Part shown: piece by piece, positions 17,045 through 27,508 of the stretch
Position numbering within the stretch: the first letter of the stretch is position 1
How the letters are laid out: every line of letters begins with the position of its first letter
Assembly: GCA_000773965.1 (NCBI GenBank)
Contig: JRUP01000034.1
Span: 62,001-126,000, forward strand
DNA length: 64,000 nt
Direction: 5' to 3'
DNA from: Enterobacter cancerogenus
GTDB taxonomy: Bacteria > Pseudomonadota > Gammaproteobacteria > Enterobacterales > Enterobacteriaceae
The notes under the pieces: generated by a model
What the model was told of the DNA's origin: nothing
The model's input: only the letters and a program-made list of their open reading frames with translations
The model's database searches: none
Translations under genes and position numbers: made by a program

Positions 17045-17929
17045 ATGAGCAAGAAAATTCAGGGCGTTTTAACCGCCATCGTCACCACCTTTGACAGTGA
17101 AGGTGCGTTTAATCCCGCGGCTCAGCGCCTGCAGGTGCAACGTCAGCTCAGCGCCGGCAACGGCATCTTCTGCGGCGGTACCAACGGTGAGTTCTTTGTG
17201 CTCAACGAGCAGGAGAAGTTAGCGGTTACCGAAACCTGCGTCGATGAAGTGAATGGCGCTGCGCCCGTTGTGGCGCACATCGGTGAGATCTCTACCCGTG
17301 AAACCATCCGCCTCGGCAAACAAGTCGCCAAACTGGGCGTGGATGCGGTTTCGGTGATCACTCCGTATTTCGTGCCGCTGAAGCAGGAAGAGTTGATTGC
17401 CCACTACCGCGCGGTGGCAGATGCGATTGAAGTACCGCTGTATCTGTACAACATCCCTGCACGCACCGGCAACACTTTACAGCCGGAAACCGTGCGTGCG
17501 CTAGCTTCACATCCCAACATTATCGGCATCAAAGACAGTGCGGGCAGCTATGAGAGCCTGAGCGGTTTCCTGAAGGCCGCTGAAGGCGTGGAAAACTTCA
17601 ACGTGCTGACCGGCCCTGACTCGCTGATCCATCGTGGTTTTGTTGAAGGCTGCACCGCCTGTATTTCGGGTCTTGCCAACGTGGCACCGAAAGAGATCAA
17701 CGCTATCTGGGCACGTTTCCACGCGGGCGATATTGAAGGTTCACGTCAGGCACAAGAGAACATCACCGGCCTGCGTACCGATCTCTACAGCGTCGGTTTC
17801 CCACCGGCCACCGTTAAGAAAGCTGTTTCACTGCTGGGTTCAGATGTGGGTAACAGCCGTTATGCGGTGAGCTTCTCTGCCGAAGAAGAGCAGAAGATCC
17901 GCCAGATCGTGAATCAGTACCTGCAGTAA
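17045..17929 (+). CDS. DapA-family class I aldolase/lyase
   Basis: A 294-residue TIM-barrel protein of the dihydrodipicolinate synthase/N-acetylneuraminate lyase superfamily. The Schiff-base lysine lies in NIIGIKDSAGSY (about residue 164) and the catalytic Tyr in LYNIPARTG; the substrate-carboxylate motif GGTNGEFFVL is near 40. In catabolic clusters such proteins usually cleave 2-keto-3-deoxy sugar acids to pyruvate and an aldehyde, or dehydrate them. The context argues against lysine biosynthesis. It begins 17 bases after the dehydrogenase gene. Confidence 0.86.
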   Translation: MSKKIQGVLTAIVTTFDSEGAFNPAAQRLQVQRQLSAGNGIFCGGTNGEFFVLNEQEKLAVTETCVDEVNGAAPVVAHIGEISTRETIRLGKQVAKLGVDAVSVITPYFVPLKQEELIAHYRAVADAIEVPLYLYNIPARTGNTLQPETVRALASHPNIIGIKDSAGSYESLSGFLKAAEGVENFNVLTGPDSLIHRGFVEGCTACISGLANVAPKEINAIWARFHAGDIEGSRQAQENITGLRTDLYSVGFPPATVKKAVSLLGSDVGNSRYAVSFSAEEEQKIRQIVNQYLQ

Positions 17930-17983
17930 AGACCGATTGGGCAGCGGTTGCTGCCCGTTCCAACACTAGGATTGGGAAACGCT

Positions 17984-18937
17984 ATGAAAGTTATCTGTAC
18001 TTCACCGTCTTTCGCCAAATACGACGCTGCGCCTATTGATGCGCTGGAACAGCAGGGTTTTGAGCTGATCACCCTGCCCGCCGATGCACCGCTTAGCGCG
18101 CTGGAGCCGCATCTGGCCGAGACCGTGGCGATGATCGTTGCCTTTACCGATGTGAATGAAGCACTGCTGGCAAAAGCACCTCAGCTGAAGATCGTGTGTA
18201 AGCATGGCGTGGGCGTCGACAACATCAATCTGGATGCCACCCGCGCACGCGGCATTTACGTCACCAATGTGCCGGATGCCAATAAACATGCCGTGGCTGA
18301 CTTCGCGTTCGCGTTGATTCTGAATAGCGCACGCCAGATTACCCAGGCTGCAATTGAAACCCGTGCCGGTAACTGGCCGCGCATCTTTGCCACCGATGTG
18401 TATGGCAAAACGCTGGGCATTATCGGCCTCGGGAATATCGGTAAACAGGTTGCGCTGCGTGCCAAAGGCTTCAACATGCGCGTGATTGCTTTCGACTTTT
18501 ATCCGGATGAAAAATTTGCCGCCGAGCATGGCATCGAATTCGTCAGCCTCGATCAGCTGACCGAAAGCAGCGATTTCATCACCTTGCACAAGCCGCTCAC
18601 CGATAAAACCCAGAATCTGTTCGATGCTGCGCGCATCAAGCGCATGAAGAAGAGTGCGTTCCTGATCAATGCCTCACGCGGTGGCATCGTCAATGAGCAG
18701 GATCTGTATCAGGCGCTGCTGGATAACGTCATCGCTGGCGCGGCCGCCGATGTGTTTGAGCAGGAACCGCTGGCGGAACATCCGCTGTTCACCCTCAGCA
18801 ACTTTATCCCGACTTCGCATATCGCGGGTTACACCGACGGTGCCATCAGTGCCATTGGTGAACGTTGCGTCGCGCAGATTGTGCAGTGCATCAAACAGGG
18901 CGAGCGCCCGACAAATGTTATGAACGGGCTGGATTAA
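17984..18937 (+). CDS. D-isomer-specific 2-hydroxyacid dehydrogenase
   Basis: A 317-residue NAD-dependent dehydrogenase. ATG 17984 (MKVICTSPSF) is preferred over an in-frame start at 17948. The Rossmann motif GIIGLGNIGKQVA is near 146-158, with an Asp at the end of the next strand (VIAFD) favouring NAD. The catalytic triad is visible as Arg in NASRGG, Glu in FEQEPL and His in SHIAGYT. It resembles the phosphoglycerate/hydroxypyruvate dehydrogenase branch. Third gene of the plus-strand operon, 54 bases after the aldolase gene, so a 2-keto or 2-hydroxy acid is a likely pathway intermediate. Confidence 0.86.
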   Translation: MKVICTSPSFAKYDAAPIDALEQQGFELITLPADAPLSALEPHLAETVAMIVAFTDVNEALLAKAPQLKIVCKHGVGVDNINLDATRARGIYVTNVPDANKHAVADFAFALILNSARQITQAAIETRAGNWPRIFATDVYGKTLGIIGLGNIGKQVALRAKGFNMRVIAFDFYPDEKFAAEHGIEFVSLDQLTESSDFITLHKPLTDKTQNLFDAARIKRMKKSAFLINASRGGIVNEQDLYQALLDNVIAGAAADVFEQEPLAEHPLFTLSNFIPTSHIAGYTDGAISAIGERCVAQIVQCIKQGERPTNVMNGLD

Positions 18938-19087
18938 TTTTCTCAAAACCCTACTTAATCCAAATTTTAATCCCCAGTCATTGGTGCTGACGCCAGCGAC
19001 AAGGTCATCTGTCCCCCGAATGTGGGGCGGATGATTGCAGTCAACGCCGCGACAGCGCGAAGGACACCGGGAAGGTGAAAAAATATT

Positions 19088-20407
19088 ATGAACAACACCT
19101 CTCGCTCTACCCGCATTCGTTGGTGGATTGCTGGCCTGATGTGGCTGGCGATCGCCATTAACTATATTGACCGTACCGTACTCTCTGCGGCTGCCCCGCA
19201 TTTGATCAAAGAGCTCGACATTAATCCCGAGATGATGGGCTTTATCATGGCAGCGTTCTTCTGGTCTTATGCGCTGTTGCAGATCCCGGCAGGCTGGTTT
19301 GCCGATCGCTTCGGTCAGAAAAAAGGTCTCGGTATTGCGGTGGCCTGGTGGTCAATTGCTACCATGGCGATGGGCCTGGCAACCGGTTTTAAATCTCTAC
19401 TGGCGCTGCGTTTAGCGCTGGGTGTCGGTGAGGCCGCCGCCTATCCGAGCAACGCCGGGATAACCGCGCGCTGGTTCCCGGATCGCGAACGTGCCACCGT
19501 TTCAGGCCTGTTCGACAGCGCCTCGAAGTTTGGTGGGGCCGTGGCCATGCCGTTGATCGTATTTATGATCGCCATGTTCGACTGGCGCATCACTTTCCTG
19601 GTGATTGGTTCACTCGGTGTGTTCTGGGTGATTGCGTGGTACTTCATCTATGCGGAAAACCCGGAAGATCACAAATCGATCAGTCAGGATGAAGTGCGCT
19701 TTATCCGTAATGGCCAGGCGCAGAAACACGGCGACAAAAGCGTACGTCCGATGAAGTGGTACAAACTGCTGCGCTACCGCAATATCTGGGCAATGTGCAT
19801 TGGCTTCTTCACCATTAACTACACCTCATACTTCTTTATTACCTGGCTGCCGACTTATCTGGTGAAAGATAAAGGCATGGATTTCCTCAAGATGGGGATG
19901 GTGGCTGCACTGCCGCTGATTTGCGGCATGGTGATTGAAGTGCTGGCCGGTTGGGCATCGGATCGCATGGTGCACAAAAAAGTGCTGTCACTGACCGCCA
20001 CGCGCAAGCTGTTCCTGACTATTGGTCTGATGATGGCACTGTGTATCGGCTTCGCCCCGTTCACTGACTCGGTATTTATGACCGTGCTGTTGCTGTGTAT
20101 CGCCAAATCGGGCACCACCGTTGCGGCTTCGCAGGTGTGGGCGCTGCCGGGCGATGTGGCACCGCAGAACAGCGTGTCGATTGTGGCAGGTCTGCAAAAC
20201 ACCGTATCCAACATGGGCGGTGCGGTGGGGCCGATTATTACTGGTGCCATCGTCGGGGCGACAGGCCACTTCACCTGGGCGCTGGTGTTCTCTGCTGTAT
20301 TAGTGGTTATCGGTATTCTTAACTACCTGTTCCTGATGGGCAAAGTCGAACCCATCGTGGATGAGGAACAGGCGCATCATCCACACTCCGTGGTAAGCGG
20401 CGCGTAA
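19088..20407 (+). CDS. MFS transporter, anion:cation symporter-like (first of two)
   Basis: A 439-residue major facilitator with about 12 membrane segments. It has the NYIDRTVLS motif at the end of helix 1 and the GWFADRFGQKKG loop between helices 2 and 3, both typical of the ACS family that imports sugar acids such as galactonate, glucarate and tartrate. It starts 150 bases after the hydroxyacid dehydrogenase gene; AAGGTG is 11 bases before the ATG. The likely role is uptake of the island's substrate. Confidence 0.87.
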   Translation: MNNTSRSTRIRWWIAGLMWLAIAINYIDRTVLSAAAPHLIKELDINPEMMGFIMAAFFWSYALLQIPAGWFADRFGQKKGLGIAVAWWSIATMAMGLATGFKSLLALRLALGVGEAAAYPSNAGITARWFPDRERATVSGLFDSASKFGGAVAMPLIVFMIAMFDWRITFLVIGSLGVFWVIAWYFIYAENPEDHKSISQDEVRFIRNGQAQKHGDKSVRPMKWYKLLRYRNIWAMCIGFFTINYTSYFFITWLPTYLVKDKGMDFLKMGMVAALPLICGMVIEVLAGWASDRMVHKKVLSLTATRKLFLTIGLMMALCIGFAPFTDSVFMTVLLLCIAKSGTTVAASQVWALPGDVAPQNSVSIVAGLQNTVSNMGGAVGPIITGAIVGATGHFTWALVFSAVLVVIGILNYLFLMGKVEPIVDEEQAHHPHSVVSGA

Positions 20408-20417
20408 GTGCCAAACT

Positions 20418-20440
20418 CGCCGCATCGTCCTGATGCGGCG
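20418..20440 (+). terminator. Hairpin between the two MFS genes
   Basis: CGCCGCATC at 20418-20426 pairs with GATGCGGCG at 20432-20440 across a 5-base loop, followed by TTTCCCC. It could reduce read-through into the second transporter or stabilise the upstream transcript. Confidence 0.55.
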
Positions 20441-20477
20441 TTTCCCCTACAGAAAATAAAAAACAATTGGAGGCGAC

Positions 20478-21815
20478 ATGTCGCTGAATTCCAATGGATC
20501 ACCTGCTGCAATTCAGGCAAGTAAAGCGAAAGGGAAATTTCGTTTCGTCATTCTCACGGTGCTGTCAGTCGGCATCGCCATCAACTATATCGATCGCGCC
20601 GCCATGAGTGTCGCCATGCCGTTTATGAGCCAGGAGCTGCACTTCTCGCCCACGGACAGCGGCTTATTACTCTCGGCGTTTTTCTGGAGCTATGTGCTGT
20701 TCCAGCTACCCGGCGGCTGGCTGGTGGATAAACTCGGCCCGCGCATCACTTTTGCTGTCAGCAGCCTGGGCTGGGGTTTAGCCACCGCCGCCTGTGGCCT
20801 GGCCAGCTCCATCGCTGCTCTGGTGGGCTTCCGCTTTGTTTTAGGTGCCGTGGAAGCGCCCAGCTATCCCGCCAGTTCGTCGACGGTCACGCGCTGGTTC
20901 CCGCGTCAGGAGCGCAGCTTTGCCGCTGCCACCTTCAACAACGGCAGTAAGATCGGTGGCACGCTGGCGATCCCGATCATCTCTTTCCTGATCGCGCTGG
21001 TCGGCTGGCGTATGACATTTGTCATCTCCGGTGTAGTAGCCGTTGTCTGGGCACTGGCATGGTACTTGTGGTATCGCGATCCGCGCGATCACAAAAGCGT
21101 CTCGCTTGAGGAAGTGGAATTCATCGAGGCCAACCAGGATCCGCAAACCGGCGAGCCGATGACAGTGCGCCAGCTGCTGGGCCAACGTGCCGTACAGGCA
21201 ATGATGGCCGGCTTCTTCTGCATTAACTTTGTTTCCTATTTCTTCTTTACCTGGTTCCCAACCTATCTGGTGGAAACCTTCCATCTCTCACTGATGAAAT
21301 TCGGCCTGCTCGGCATGCTGCCAGGGCTGGCGGCAATTGTTGGCGGCTGGTGCGGCGGGTTGCTGTCCGATTCACTGGTGCGTCGCGGCTACTCGCTGAG
21401 CGTGGCGCGCAAAATTCCGCTGGTGGGCGGTATGCTGGGTAGTGCCACCATCGGTCTGGCGGCATTTTCCCCGACTGTTGGCCTGGCGCTGGCGGCGCTC
21501 TGCTTTGCCAACTTCGCCGCCACGTTTGCCTCTGCCGCGCTGTGGGCACTGCCGTCTGATGTCGCACCCAACCGCGCGAACGTCGCCACCATCGGCGGTA
21601 TCCAGAACATGGCGGCCAATCTGGCCGGGATTATTTCGCCTATCCTGATCGGGGTGATCATGCAATACACCCACTCCTTTGTGATCCCACTGGAGATCGC
21701 CGGGGTGATCGGTGTCCTCGGAGCGCTGATTTACGCCTTCTGGCTGCCGCGTGTGCAGCCGATGGGCACCGAATCTACCGCAGCACTGGAAGGCAACTTA
21801 AGGAGAGAAGTATGA
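20478..21815 (+). CDS. MFS transporter, anion:cation symporter-like (second of two)
   Basis: A 445-residue major facilitator with 12 predicted membrane segments. It shares the NYIDR motif, AFFWSY segment and helix 2-3 loop (GGWLVDKLGPR) with the preceding transporter, but the sequences differ along their length, so this is not a recent duplication. TTGGAGG lies seven bases before the ATG. It ends in an ATGA overlap with the cyclase-family gene, which suggests that these two work on one compound, perhaps different from the first transporter's. Confidence 0.86.
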   Translation: MSLNSNGSPAAIQASKAKGKFRFVILTVLSVGIAINYIDRAAMSVAMPFMSQELHFSPTDSGLLLSAFFWSYVLFQLPGGWLVDKLGPRITFAVSSLGWGLATAACGLASSIAALVGFRFVLGAVEAPSYPASSSTVTRWFPRQERSFAAATFNNGSKIGGTLAIPIISFLIALVGWRMTFVISGVVAVVWALAWYLWYRDPRDHKSVSLEEVEFIEANQDPQTGEPMTVRQLLGQRAVQAMMAGFFCINFVSYFFFTWFPTYLVETFHLSLMKFGLLGMLPGLAAIVGGWCGGLLSDSLVRRGYSLSVARKIPLVGGMLGSATIGLAAFSPTVGLALAALCFANFAATFASAALWALPSDVAPNRANVATIGGIQNMAANLAGIISPILIGVIMQYTHSFVIPLEIAGVIGVLGALIYAFWLPRVQPMGTESTAALEGNLRREV

Positions 21816-22855
21816 ATACTCGCTGGAAGCAACGCCCGGCGCACGCGACCTGGGGGGATTTTGGTCCCGACGATCAGCTCGGTCGATTGAATCTTCTGAC
21901 CGCGCAAAAGGTGCTGGAAGGCGTAGCCGAAGTGAAAACCGGGCAAACGTTCTGCCTGAGTTTACCGCTCGACTTACCGGGCGGCACGGCGATGAACCCG
22001 CGCCGTCCGCCGCCGCAGCTCAATGCCACACGACGCGGCGAGCATGCCAATATGACCTATCCGTTATCGCGCGATAACCCGCTGCTTACCGACGTGATTT
22101 GCGATGATACCGTGACGCTGGCGCTGCAATACTCAACGCAATGGGACAGCCTGGCGCATATGGGCCAGTGGTTTGATGTCAACGGCAACGGCGAGCCCGA
22201 GATGGTGTTCTACAACGGCTACAAAGCCAATGTCGATATCGTTGGGGAAACGGATTATCGCGGCGGCTGTGGCTGCGACCACGGCAGCCATTTAGGCGCG
22301 AAGAAACTCGGCATCGAAAATGTGGCGCAGCACGGCATGCAAGGCCGCGCGGTGATGATTGATATTAAACGTCACTTTGGCACCGAGCGGTTTGCCTTTG
22401 GTTATCAGCATCTGCAGCAGATTTTACAGGCGGATGGTATCGAGGTGCGCCAGGGCGATATGGTGTGTTTCCGCACCGGCATGGATGAAGCGATTCTGGC
22501 GATGCAGGGCGAGCCGGATATGACGTTTTTAAACAGCCACTTTGCGGGTCTGGATGGCAGTGATGAGCAGCTGCGCAACTGGATTGTCGAGAGCGGCGTG
22601 GTGGCGCTGATCGCCGATAATCCGGCGGTAGAGATTTTACCGGCACGCCCAATGAACGATGATTTTTATCCGTCACATCCGCTGCACGATCTCTGCCTGT
22701 TCCGGCTGGGGGTGTATCTCGGTGAGCTGATGTTACTCAGTCCGCTGGCGGATTGGCTGGCGCAGCATCAGCGCCATGCGTTTCTGCTCACCGCCCCACC
22801 ACTGCGGCTGCCTGGCGCAGTGGGTTCACCAGCAACACCGATTGCCACCGTTTGA
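21812..22855 (+). CDS. Cyclase-family metal-dependent hydrolase
   Basis: A 347-residue member of the putative cyclase/kynurenine formamidase-like family (PF04199 type). The metal-binding motif, usually HxGTHxDxPxH, appears here in the variant STQWDSLAHMG near residues 110-120, which keeps the Asp and last His; CDHGSHLGAKK near 150 adds further His residues. Members hydrolyse amides or lactones such as N-formylkynurenine and isatin. Translationally coupled to the second MFS gene, it may open a lactone or amide before catabolism. It is the last gene of the island. Confidence 0.78.
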   Translation: MNTRWKQRPAHATWGDFGPDDQLGRLNLLTAQKVLEGVAEVKTGQTFCLSLPLDLPGGTAMNPRRPPPQLNATRRGEHANMTYPLSRDNPLLTDVICDDTVTLALQYSTQWDSLAHMGQWFDVNGNGEPEMVFYNGYKANVDIVGETDYRGGCGCDHGSHLGAKKLGIENVAQHGMQGRAVMIDIKRHFGTERFAFGYQHLQQILQADGIEVRQGDMVCFRTGMDEAILAMQGEPDMTFLNSHFAGLDGSDEQLRNWIVESGVVALIADNPAVEILPARPMNDDFYPSHPLHDLCLFRLGVYLGELMLLSPLADWLAQHQRHAFLLTAPPLRLPGAVGSPATPIATV

Positions 22856-22998
22856 TGTTGGTATAAACAGAAGCACACTGTGGCCGTGGCAGGCGCGATA
22901 CATTGCGCCGCTACGGCTCTTGCGCGTCTTAGGCAGATCTGGGGGGAAGGCCCATGCACGCCTGAGCGGCTAAGGGAGGCCGAATATCATTGCGCGGC

Positions 22999-23040
22999 GT
23001 TGCGAGTATGACGCTCGCAACCCTGCAGGCGAAGGGTTGC
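22999..23040. terminator. Overlapping hairpins between the island and yacL
   Basis: Two mutually exclusive stems lie between the convergent cyclase-family and yacL genes: GTTGCGAG (22999-23006) with CTCGCAAC (23014-23021), and GCAACCCT (23017-23024) with AGGGTTGC (23033-23040). They share the GCAAC bases. They probably separate the two transcription units, though neither has a U-tract. Confidence 0.4.
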
Positions 23041-23042
23041 GG

Positions 23043-23405
23043 TTATTTCCCCGCGATAAACTGCCGATAGGCTGCAATCACCGCAAGAAAATCTTCCACA
23101 CCGCAAAACGACAGGCTCTCTTCGTCGTAATAGGTCATGCCCTCTTCCATACCATCGTCTTCCAGTGCCAGCTGATTAGCTCGAATCATCACCTCTTCTT
23201 CATCCAGCCAGATGGTGTACTCATGTCCGACGCGCTGCCACTGATTGATAGTGCCTTTCACTGCCCGCGCGGCCGCTTCCACTTCATCCAGCAGGGCCAG
23301 ATTATCGCTGGCCTCTTCATTGAACCAGTGCCCCACCGCTTCGTGGTCCATCGACATACGCACTTTGACCTGTCCGGTCAAATCACGCAGAAATTCATAC
23401 TCCAT
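23043..23405 (-). CDS. yacL: UPF0231 family protein YacL
   Basis: A 120-residue acidic protein matching E. coli YacL over its full length, with core DYEFLRD-like start ([11 protein letters not shown]), VGHWFNEE, and [21 protein letters not shown] 23405 is chosen because it gives the family N-terminus; a longer frame from 23444 adds 13 unrelated residues. The function is not established. It lies downstream of acnB as in E. coli, separated by a strong terminator. Confidence 0.9.
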   Translation of the reverse strand: MEYEFLRDLTGQVKVRMSMDHEAVGHWFNEEASDNLALLDEVEAAARAVKGTINQWQRVGHEYTIWLDEEEVMIRANQLALEDDGMEEGMTYYDEESLSFCGVEDFLAVIAAYRQFIAGK

Positions 23406-23538
23406 GGGTTTGCCTCGTGTAGCTAATGGCGCGACGTGCAGCACCGGTTAGGTGCATTTTGTGCGTAGCGCGCTGAATAAAGTGGGATCGCGCTCGCATT
23501 ATGCCTGGACATGCCCAAGGAAAACAGCGCATAAAAAA

Positions 23539-23560
23539 GGGGACGATTCGCATCGTCCCC
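23539..23560 (-). terminator. Intrinsic terminator of acnB
   Basis: GGGGACGAT (23539-23547) pairs with ATCGTCCCC (23552-23560) across a TCGC loop. Read on the minus strand it is followed by six U residues. It is a textbook rho-independent terminator 20 bases after the acnB stop. Confidence 0.93.
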
Positions 23561-23579
23561 TCTTCATCCTTCGCGCCGA

Positions 23580-26177
23580 TTAAACAGCGGTCTGGAAGAT
23601 CACACCGTCAGCTTTTTCAGTGTACTGACCCAGCTGGTCAAAGTTGAGATAGCGGTAAGTATCTGCCGCCGTCTTATCAACCTGAACCATAAACTGCTGA
23701 TACTCATCTGGCGTTGGCAGTTTACCCAGCAGGGATGCCACCGCAGCCAACTCAGCCGAAGCCAGGAACACGTTCGCACCGGTACCGAGGCGGTTCGGGA
23801 AGTTACGGGTTGAGGTGGAAACCACCGTCGCACCATCTTTCACACGCGCCTGGTTACCCATGCAGAGTGAGCAGCCTGGGATTTCGATACGCGCACCGCT
23901 CTTACCGAAGACGCTGTAGTAGCCCTCTTCGGTCAGCTGTGCGGCATCCATCTTGGTAGGCGGCGCCACCCACAGACGGGTTGGCAGCTGGCCTTTGTGC
24001 GCATCCAGCAGTTTACCCGCTGCACGGAAGTGACCAATGTTGGTCATGCAAGAGCCGATGAACACTTCATCGATCTTCTCGCCCTGCACATCAGACAACC
24101 AGCGCGCATCGTCCGGATCGTTTGGTGCACACAGGATTGGCTCTTTGATTTCGGCCAGATCGATATCGATCACTGCCGCATATTCTGCATCCGCATCGCC
24201 TTCCAGCAGTTGCGGATCCGCCAGCCATTTCTGCATGCCTTCTACACGGCGCTCCAGCGTACGACGATCGCCGTAACCTTCGGAGATCATCCACTTCAGC
24301 AGCACGATATTTGAGTTCAGATACTCAATGATCGGCTCTTTATCCAGCTTGATGGTACAGCCCGCTGCAGAACGCTCAGCTGACGCATCGGTCAGTTCAA
24401 ATGCCTGCTCCACTTTCAGTTTCGGCAGACCTTCGATTTCCAGCACGCGACCAGAGAAGATGTTTTTCTTTCCTTTCTTCTCAACAGTCAGCAGGCCGGC
24501 TTTGATCGCATACAGCGGAATAGCGTGAACCAGATCGCGCAGGGTGATGCCCGGCTGCATTTCGCCTTTGAAGCGCACCAGCACTGACTCAGGCATATCC
24601 AGTGGCATGACGCCAGTCGCAGCAGCAAACGCCACCAGACCAGAACCTGCCGGGAAGGAGATCCCGATTGGGAAACGGGTGTGTGAATCGCCACCGGTGC
24701 CGACGGTATCGGGCAGCAGCATACGGTTCAGCCAGCTGTGGATAACGCCGTCACCCGGACGCAGTGAGACACCGCCACGGTTCATAATGAAGTCAGGCAG
24801 GGTGTGGTGCGTGGTCACGTCAACCGGCTTAGGATAGGCTGCGGTATGACAGAATGACTGCATGACTAAATCGGATGAGAAGCCCAGGCACGCCAGGTCT
24901 TTCAGTTCATCACGGGTCATTGGACCGGTGGTGTCCTGGGAACCTACAGAGGTCATTTTAGGTTCACAGTAGGCACCCGGACGGATACCTTCAACGCCAC
25001 AGGCACGGCCAACCATTTTCTGAGCCAGTGAGTAACCACGGGTGCTCTCTGCAACGTCTTTGGCTTTCACAAACACATCGCTGTGCGGCAGACCCAGAGA
25101 CTCACGTGCTTTGGTGGTCAGGCCACGACCAATGATCAGTGGAATACGGCCACCGGCACGGACTTCATCCAGCAGCACTTCGGTTTTCAGCTCGAAGGTC
25201 GCCAGCAGTTCGTCGGTTTCATGATTGCGCACTTCACCCTTGTACGGGTAAACGTCAATCACATCGCCCATGTTCAGACGATCAACATCCACTTCGATCG
25301 GCAGTGCGCCCGCATCTTCCATGGTGTTGAAGAAGATCGGTGCGATTTTACCGCCGAGGCACAGACCGCCGCCTTTTTTGTTTGGCACGTACGGAATGTC
25401 ATCGCCCATGAACCACAACACCGAGTTGGTGGCAGATTTACGGGAAGAACCGGTACCCACCACGTCACCGACGTAGGTCAGCGGGAAGCCTTTTTTCTGC
25501 AATTCTTCGATCTGTTTGATCGGCCCAATGTTGCCGGCATCGTCGGGTTCGATACCATCACGTGGGTTTTTCAACATCGCCAGTGCGTGCAGTGGAATAT
25601 CCGGGCGTGACCATGCATCCGGTGCCGGAGAGAGGTCATCGGTGTTGGTTTCGCCGGTCACTTTAAACACGGTGGTGGTGATTTTTTCTGCCAGCTTAGG
25701 ACGCTTCAGGAACCACTCGGCATCGGCCCAGGACTGGATAATTTTCTTCGCGTGGGGGTTACCCGCTTTCGCTTTCTCTTCGACATCGTAGAAGTTATCG
25801 AACATCAGCAGCGTGTGGGACAGGGCTTCAGCAGCAATCGGAGCCAGTGCTTCATCGTCAAGCGCTTCGATCAGGGCATGGATGTTGTAGCCACCCTGCA
25901 TGGTGCCCAGCAGTTCAACTGCCTTTTCGCGAGTAACCAGAGGAGAGAGGGCTTCGCCCTTCGTGACAGCTGCCAGGAAACCAGCTTTTACATAAGCCGC
26001 TTCATCAACACCTGGGGGTACACGGTTGACCAATAGATCGGTCAGGAATTCTTCTTCACCCGCTGGCGGGTTTTTCAGCAGTTCAACCAGCGCGGCCATT
26101 TGGGAAGCATCTAACGGCTTAGGTACGATTCCCTGGGCAGCACGCTCGGCAACGTGCTTACGGTATTCTTCTAGCAC
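23580..26177 (-). CDS. acnB: Aconitate hydratase B (bifunctional 2-methylisocitrate dehydratase)
   Basis: AcnB isomerises citrate to isocitrate in the TCA cycle and also acts in the methylcitrate cycle. The product has 865 residues, the exact enterobacterial length. The N-terminal HEAT-like domain begins [16 protein letters not shown]. The iron-sulfur ligands are Cys in [14 protein letters not shown] and the pair in [14 protein letters not shown]. Apo-AcnB is known to bind its own mRNA. The preceding interval (26178-26364) is its promoter region. Confidence 0.97.
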   Translation of the reverse strand: MLEEYRKHVAERAAQGIVPKPLDASQMAALVELLKNPPAGEEEFLTDLLVNRVPPGVDEAAYVKAGFLAAVTKGEALSPLVTREKAVELLGTMQGGYNIHALIEALDDEALAPIAAEALSHTLLMFDNFYDVEEKAKAGNPHAKKIIQSWADAEWFLKRPKLAEKITTTVFKVTGETNTDDLSPAPDAWSRPDIPLHALAMLKNPRDGIEPDDAGNIGPIKQIEELQKKGFPLTYVGDVVGTGSSRKSATNSVLWFMGDDIPYVPNKKGGGLCLGGKIAPIFFNTMEDAGALPIEVDVDRLNMGDVIDVYPYKGEVRNHETDELLATFELKTEVLLDEVRAGGRIPLIIGRGLTTKARESLGLPHSDVFVKAKDVAESTRGYSLAQKMVGRACGVEGIRPGAYCEPKMTSVGSQDTTGPMTRDELKDLACLGFSSDLVMQSFCHTAAYPKPVDVTTHHTLPDFIMNRGGVSLRPGDGVIHSWLNRMLLPDTVGTGGDSHTRFPIGISFPAGSGLVAFAAATGVMPLDMPESVLVRFKGEMQPGITLRDLVHAIPLYAIKAGLLTVEKKGKKNIFSGRVLEIEGLPKLKVEQAFELTDASAERSAAGCTIKLDKEPIIEYLNSNIVLLKWMISEGYGDRRTLERRVEGMQKWLADPQLLEGDADAEYAAVIDIDLAEIKEPILCAPNDPDDARWLSDVQGEKIDEVFIGSCMTNIGHFRAAGKLLDAHKGQLPTRLWVAPPTKMDAAQLTEEGYYSVFGKSGARIEIPGCSLCMGNQARVKDGATVVSTSTRNFPNRLGTGANVFLASAELAAVASLLGKLPTPDEYQQFMVQVDKTAADTYRYLNFDQLGQYTEKADGVIFQTAV

Positions 26178-26364
26178 GACGTTCTCCTCGCTCTCATTGT
26201 ATAGCTTTCCGGTACACCCCTTGAGCTGTCAAACAGTAGGGTGAGGTGCCCGGTTCCGCGTCGGCCAGCATAGCAGCATTTCGACTGATTGTTAATCTGT
26301 TTACAAAAAAGCAACATCCGCGCGTTATTTAGCAGATTTATCTGGATTTTGAGCGGGGTCACAC

Positions 26365-26389
26365 AAAAAAGCAGGCCACCTGAGCCTGC
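26365..26389 (-). terminator. Terminator of the aldo/keto reductase gene
   Basis: GCAGGC (26371-26376) pairs with GCCTGC (26384-26389); on the minus strand a run of six U residues follows. It isolates the reductase from acnB downstream. Confidence 0.8.
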
Positions 26390-26414
26390 CATTTTGTGAT
26401 TGAAGGGCTAAAAA

Positions 26415-27410
<996 letters not shown>

Positions 27411-27455
27411 TGATGTATCCTCTTCGCTTACGGTGTTAATGTTATAAACCTCAGC

Positions 27456-27479
27456 AATCGCAGCAACAATTGCGCGATT
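27456..27479. promoter_or_regulatory. Inverted repeat between the reductase and LysR genes
   Basis: AATCGC (27456-27461) and GCGATT (27474-27479) form a perfect 6-bp dyad with a 12-base spacer in the 98-base divergent interval. The spacing resembles LysR-type sites (T-N11-A). It is a candidate operator only. Confidence 0.4.
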
Positions 27480-27508
27480 TTCGTTGATTTAGTGAGTGGA
27501 ATTCAGCA

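Noticed and set aside
20478..21815. Second MFS gene as a recent duplicate of the first
   Set aside because: Shared motifs are those of the family, while most of the length differs, so an old paralogue or independent acquisition is more likely.
12677..22855. Island as a mobile genomic island with integrase or tRNA attachment
   Set aside because: No integrase, transposase, tRNA gene or flanking direct repeats were seen, and base composition by eye is like the neighbours. Acquisition cannot be shown from this window.
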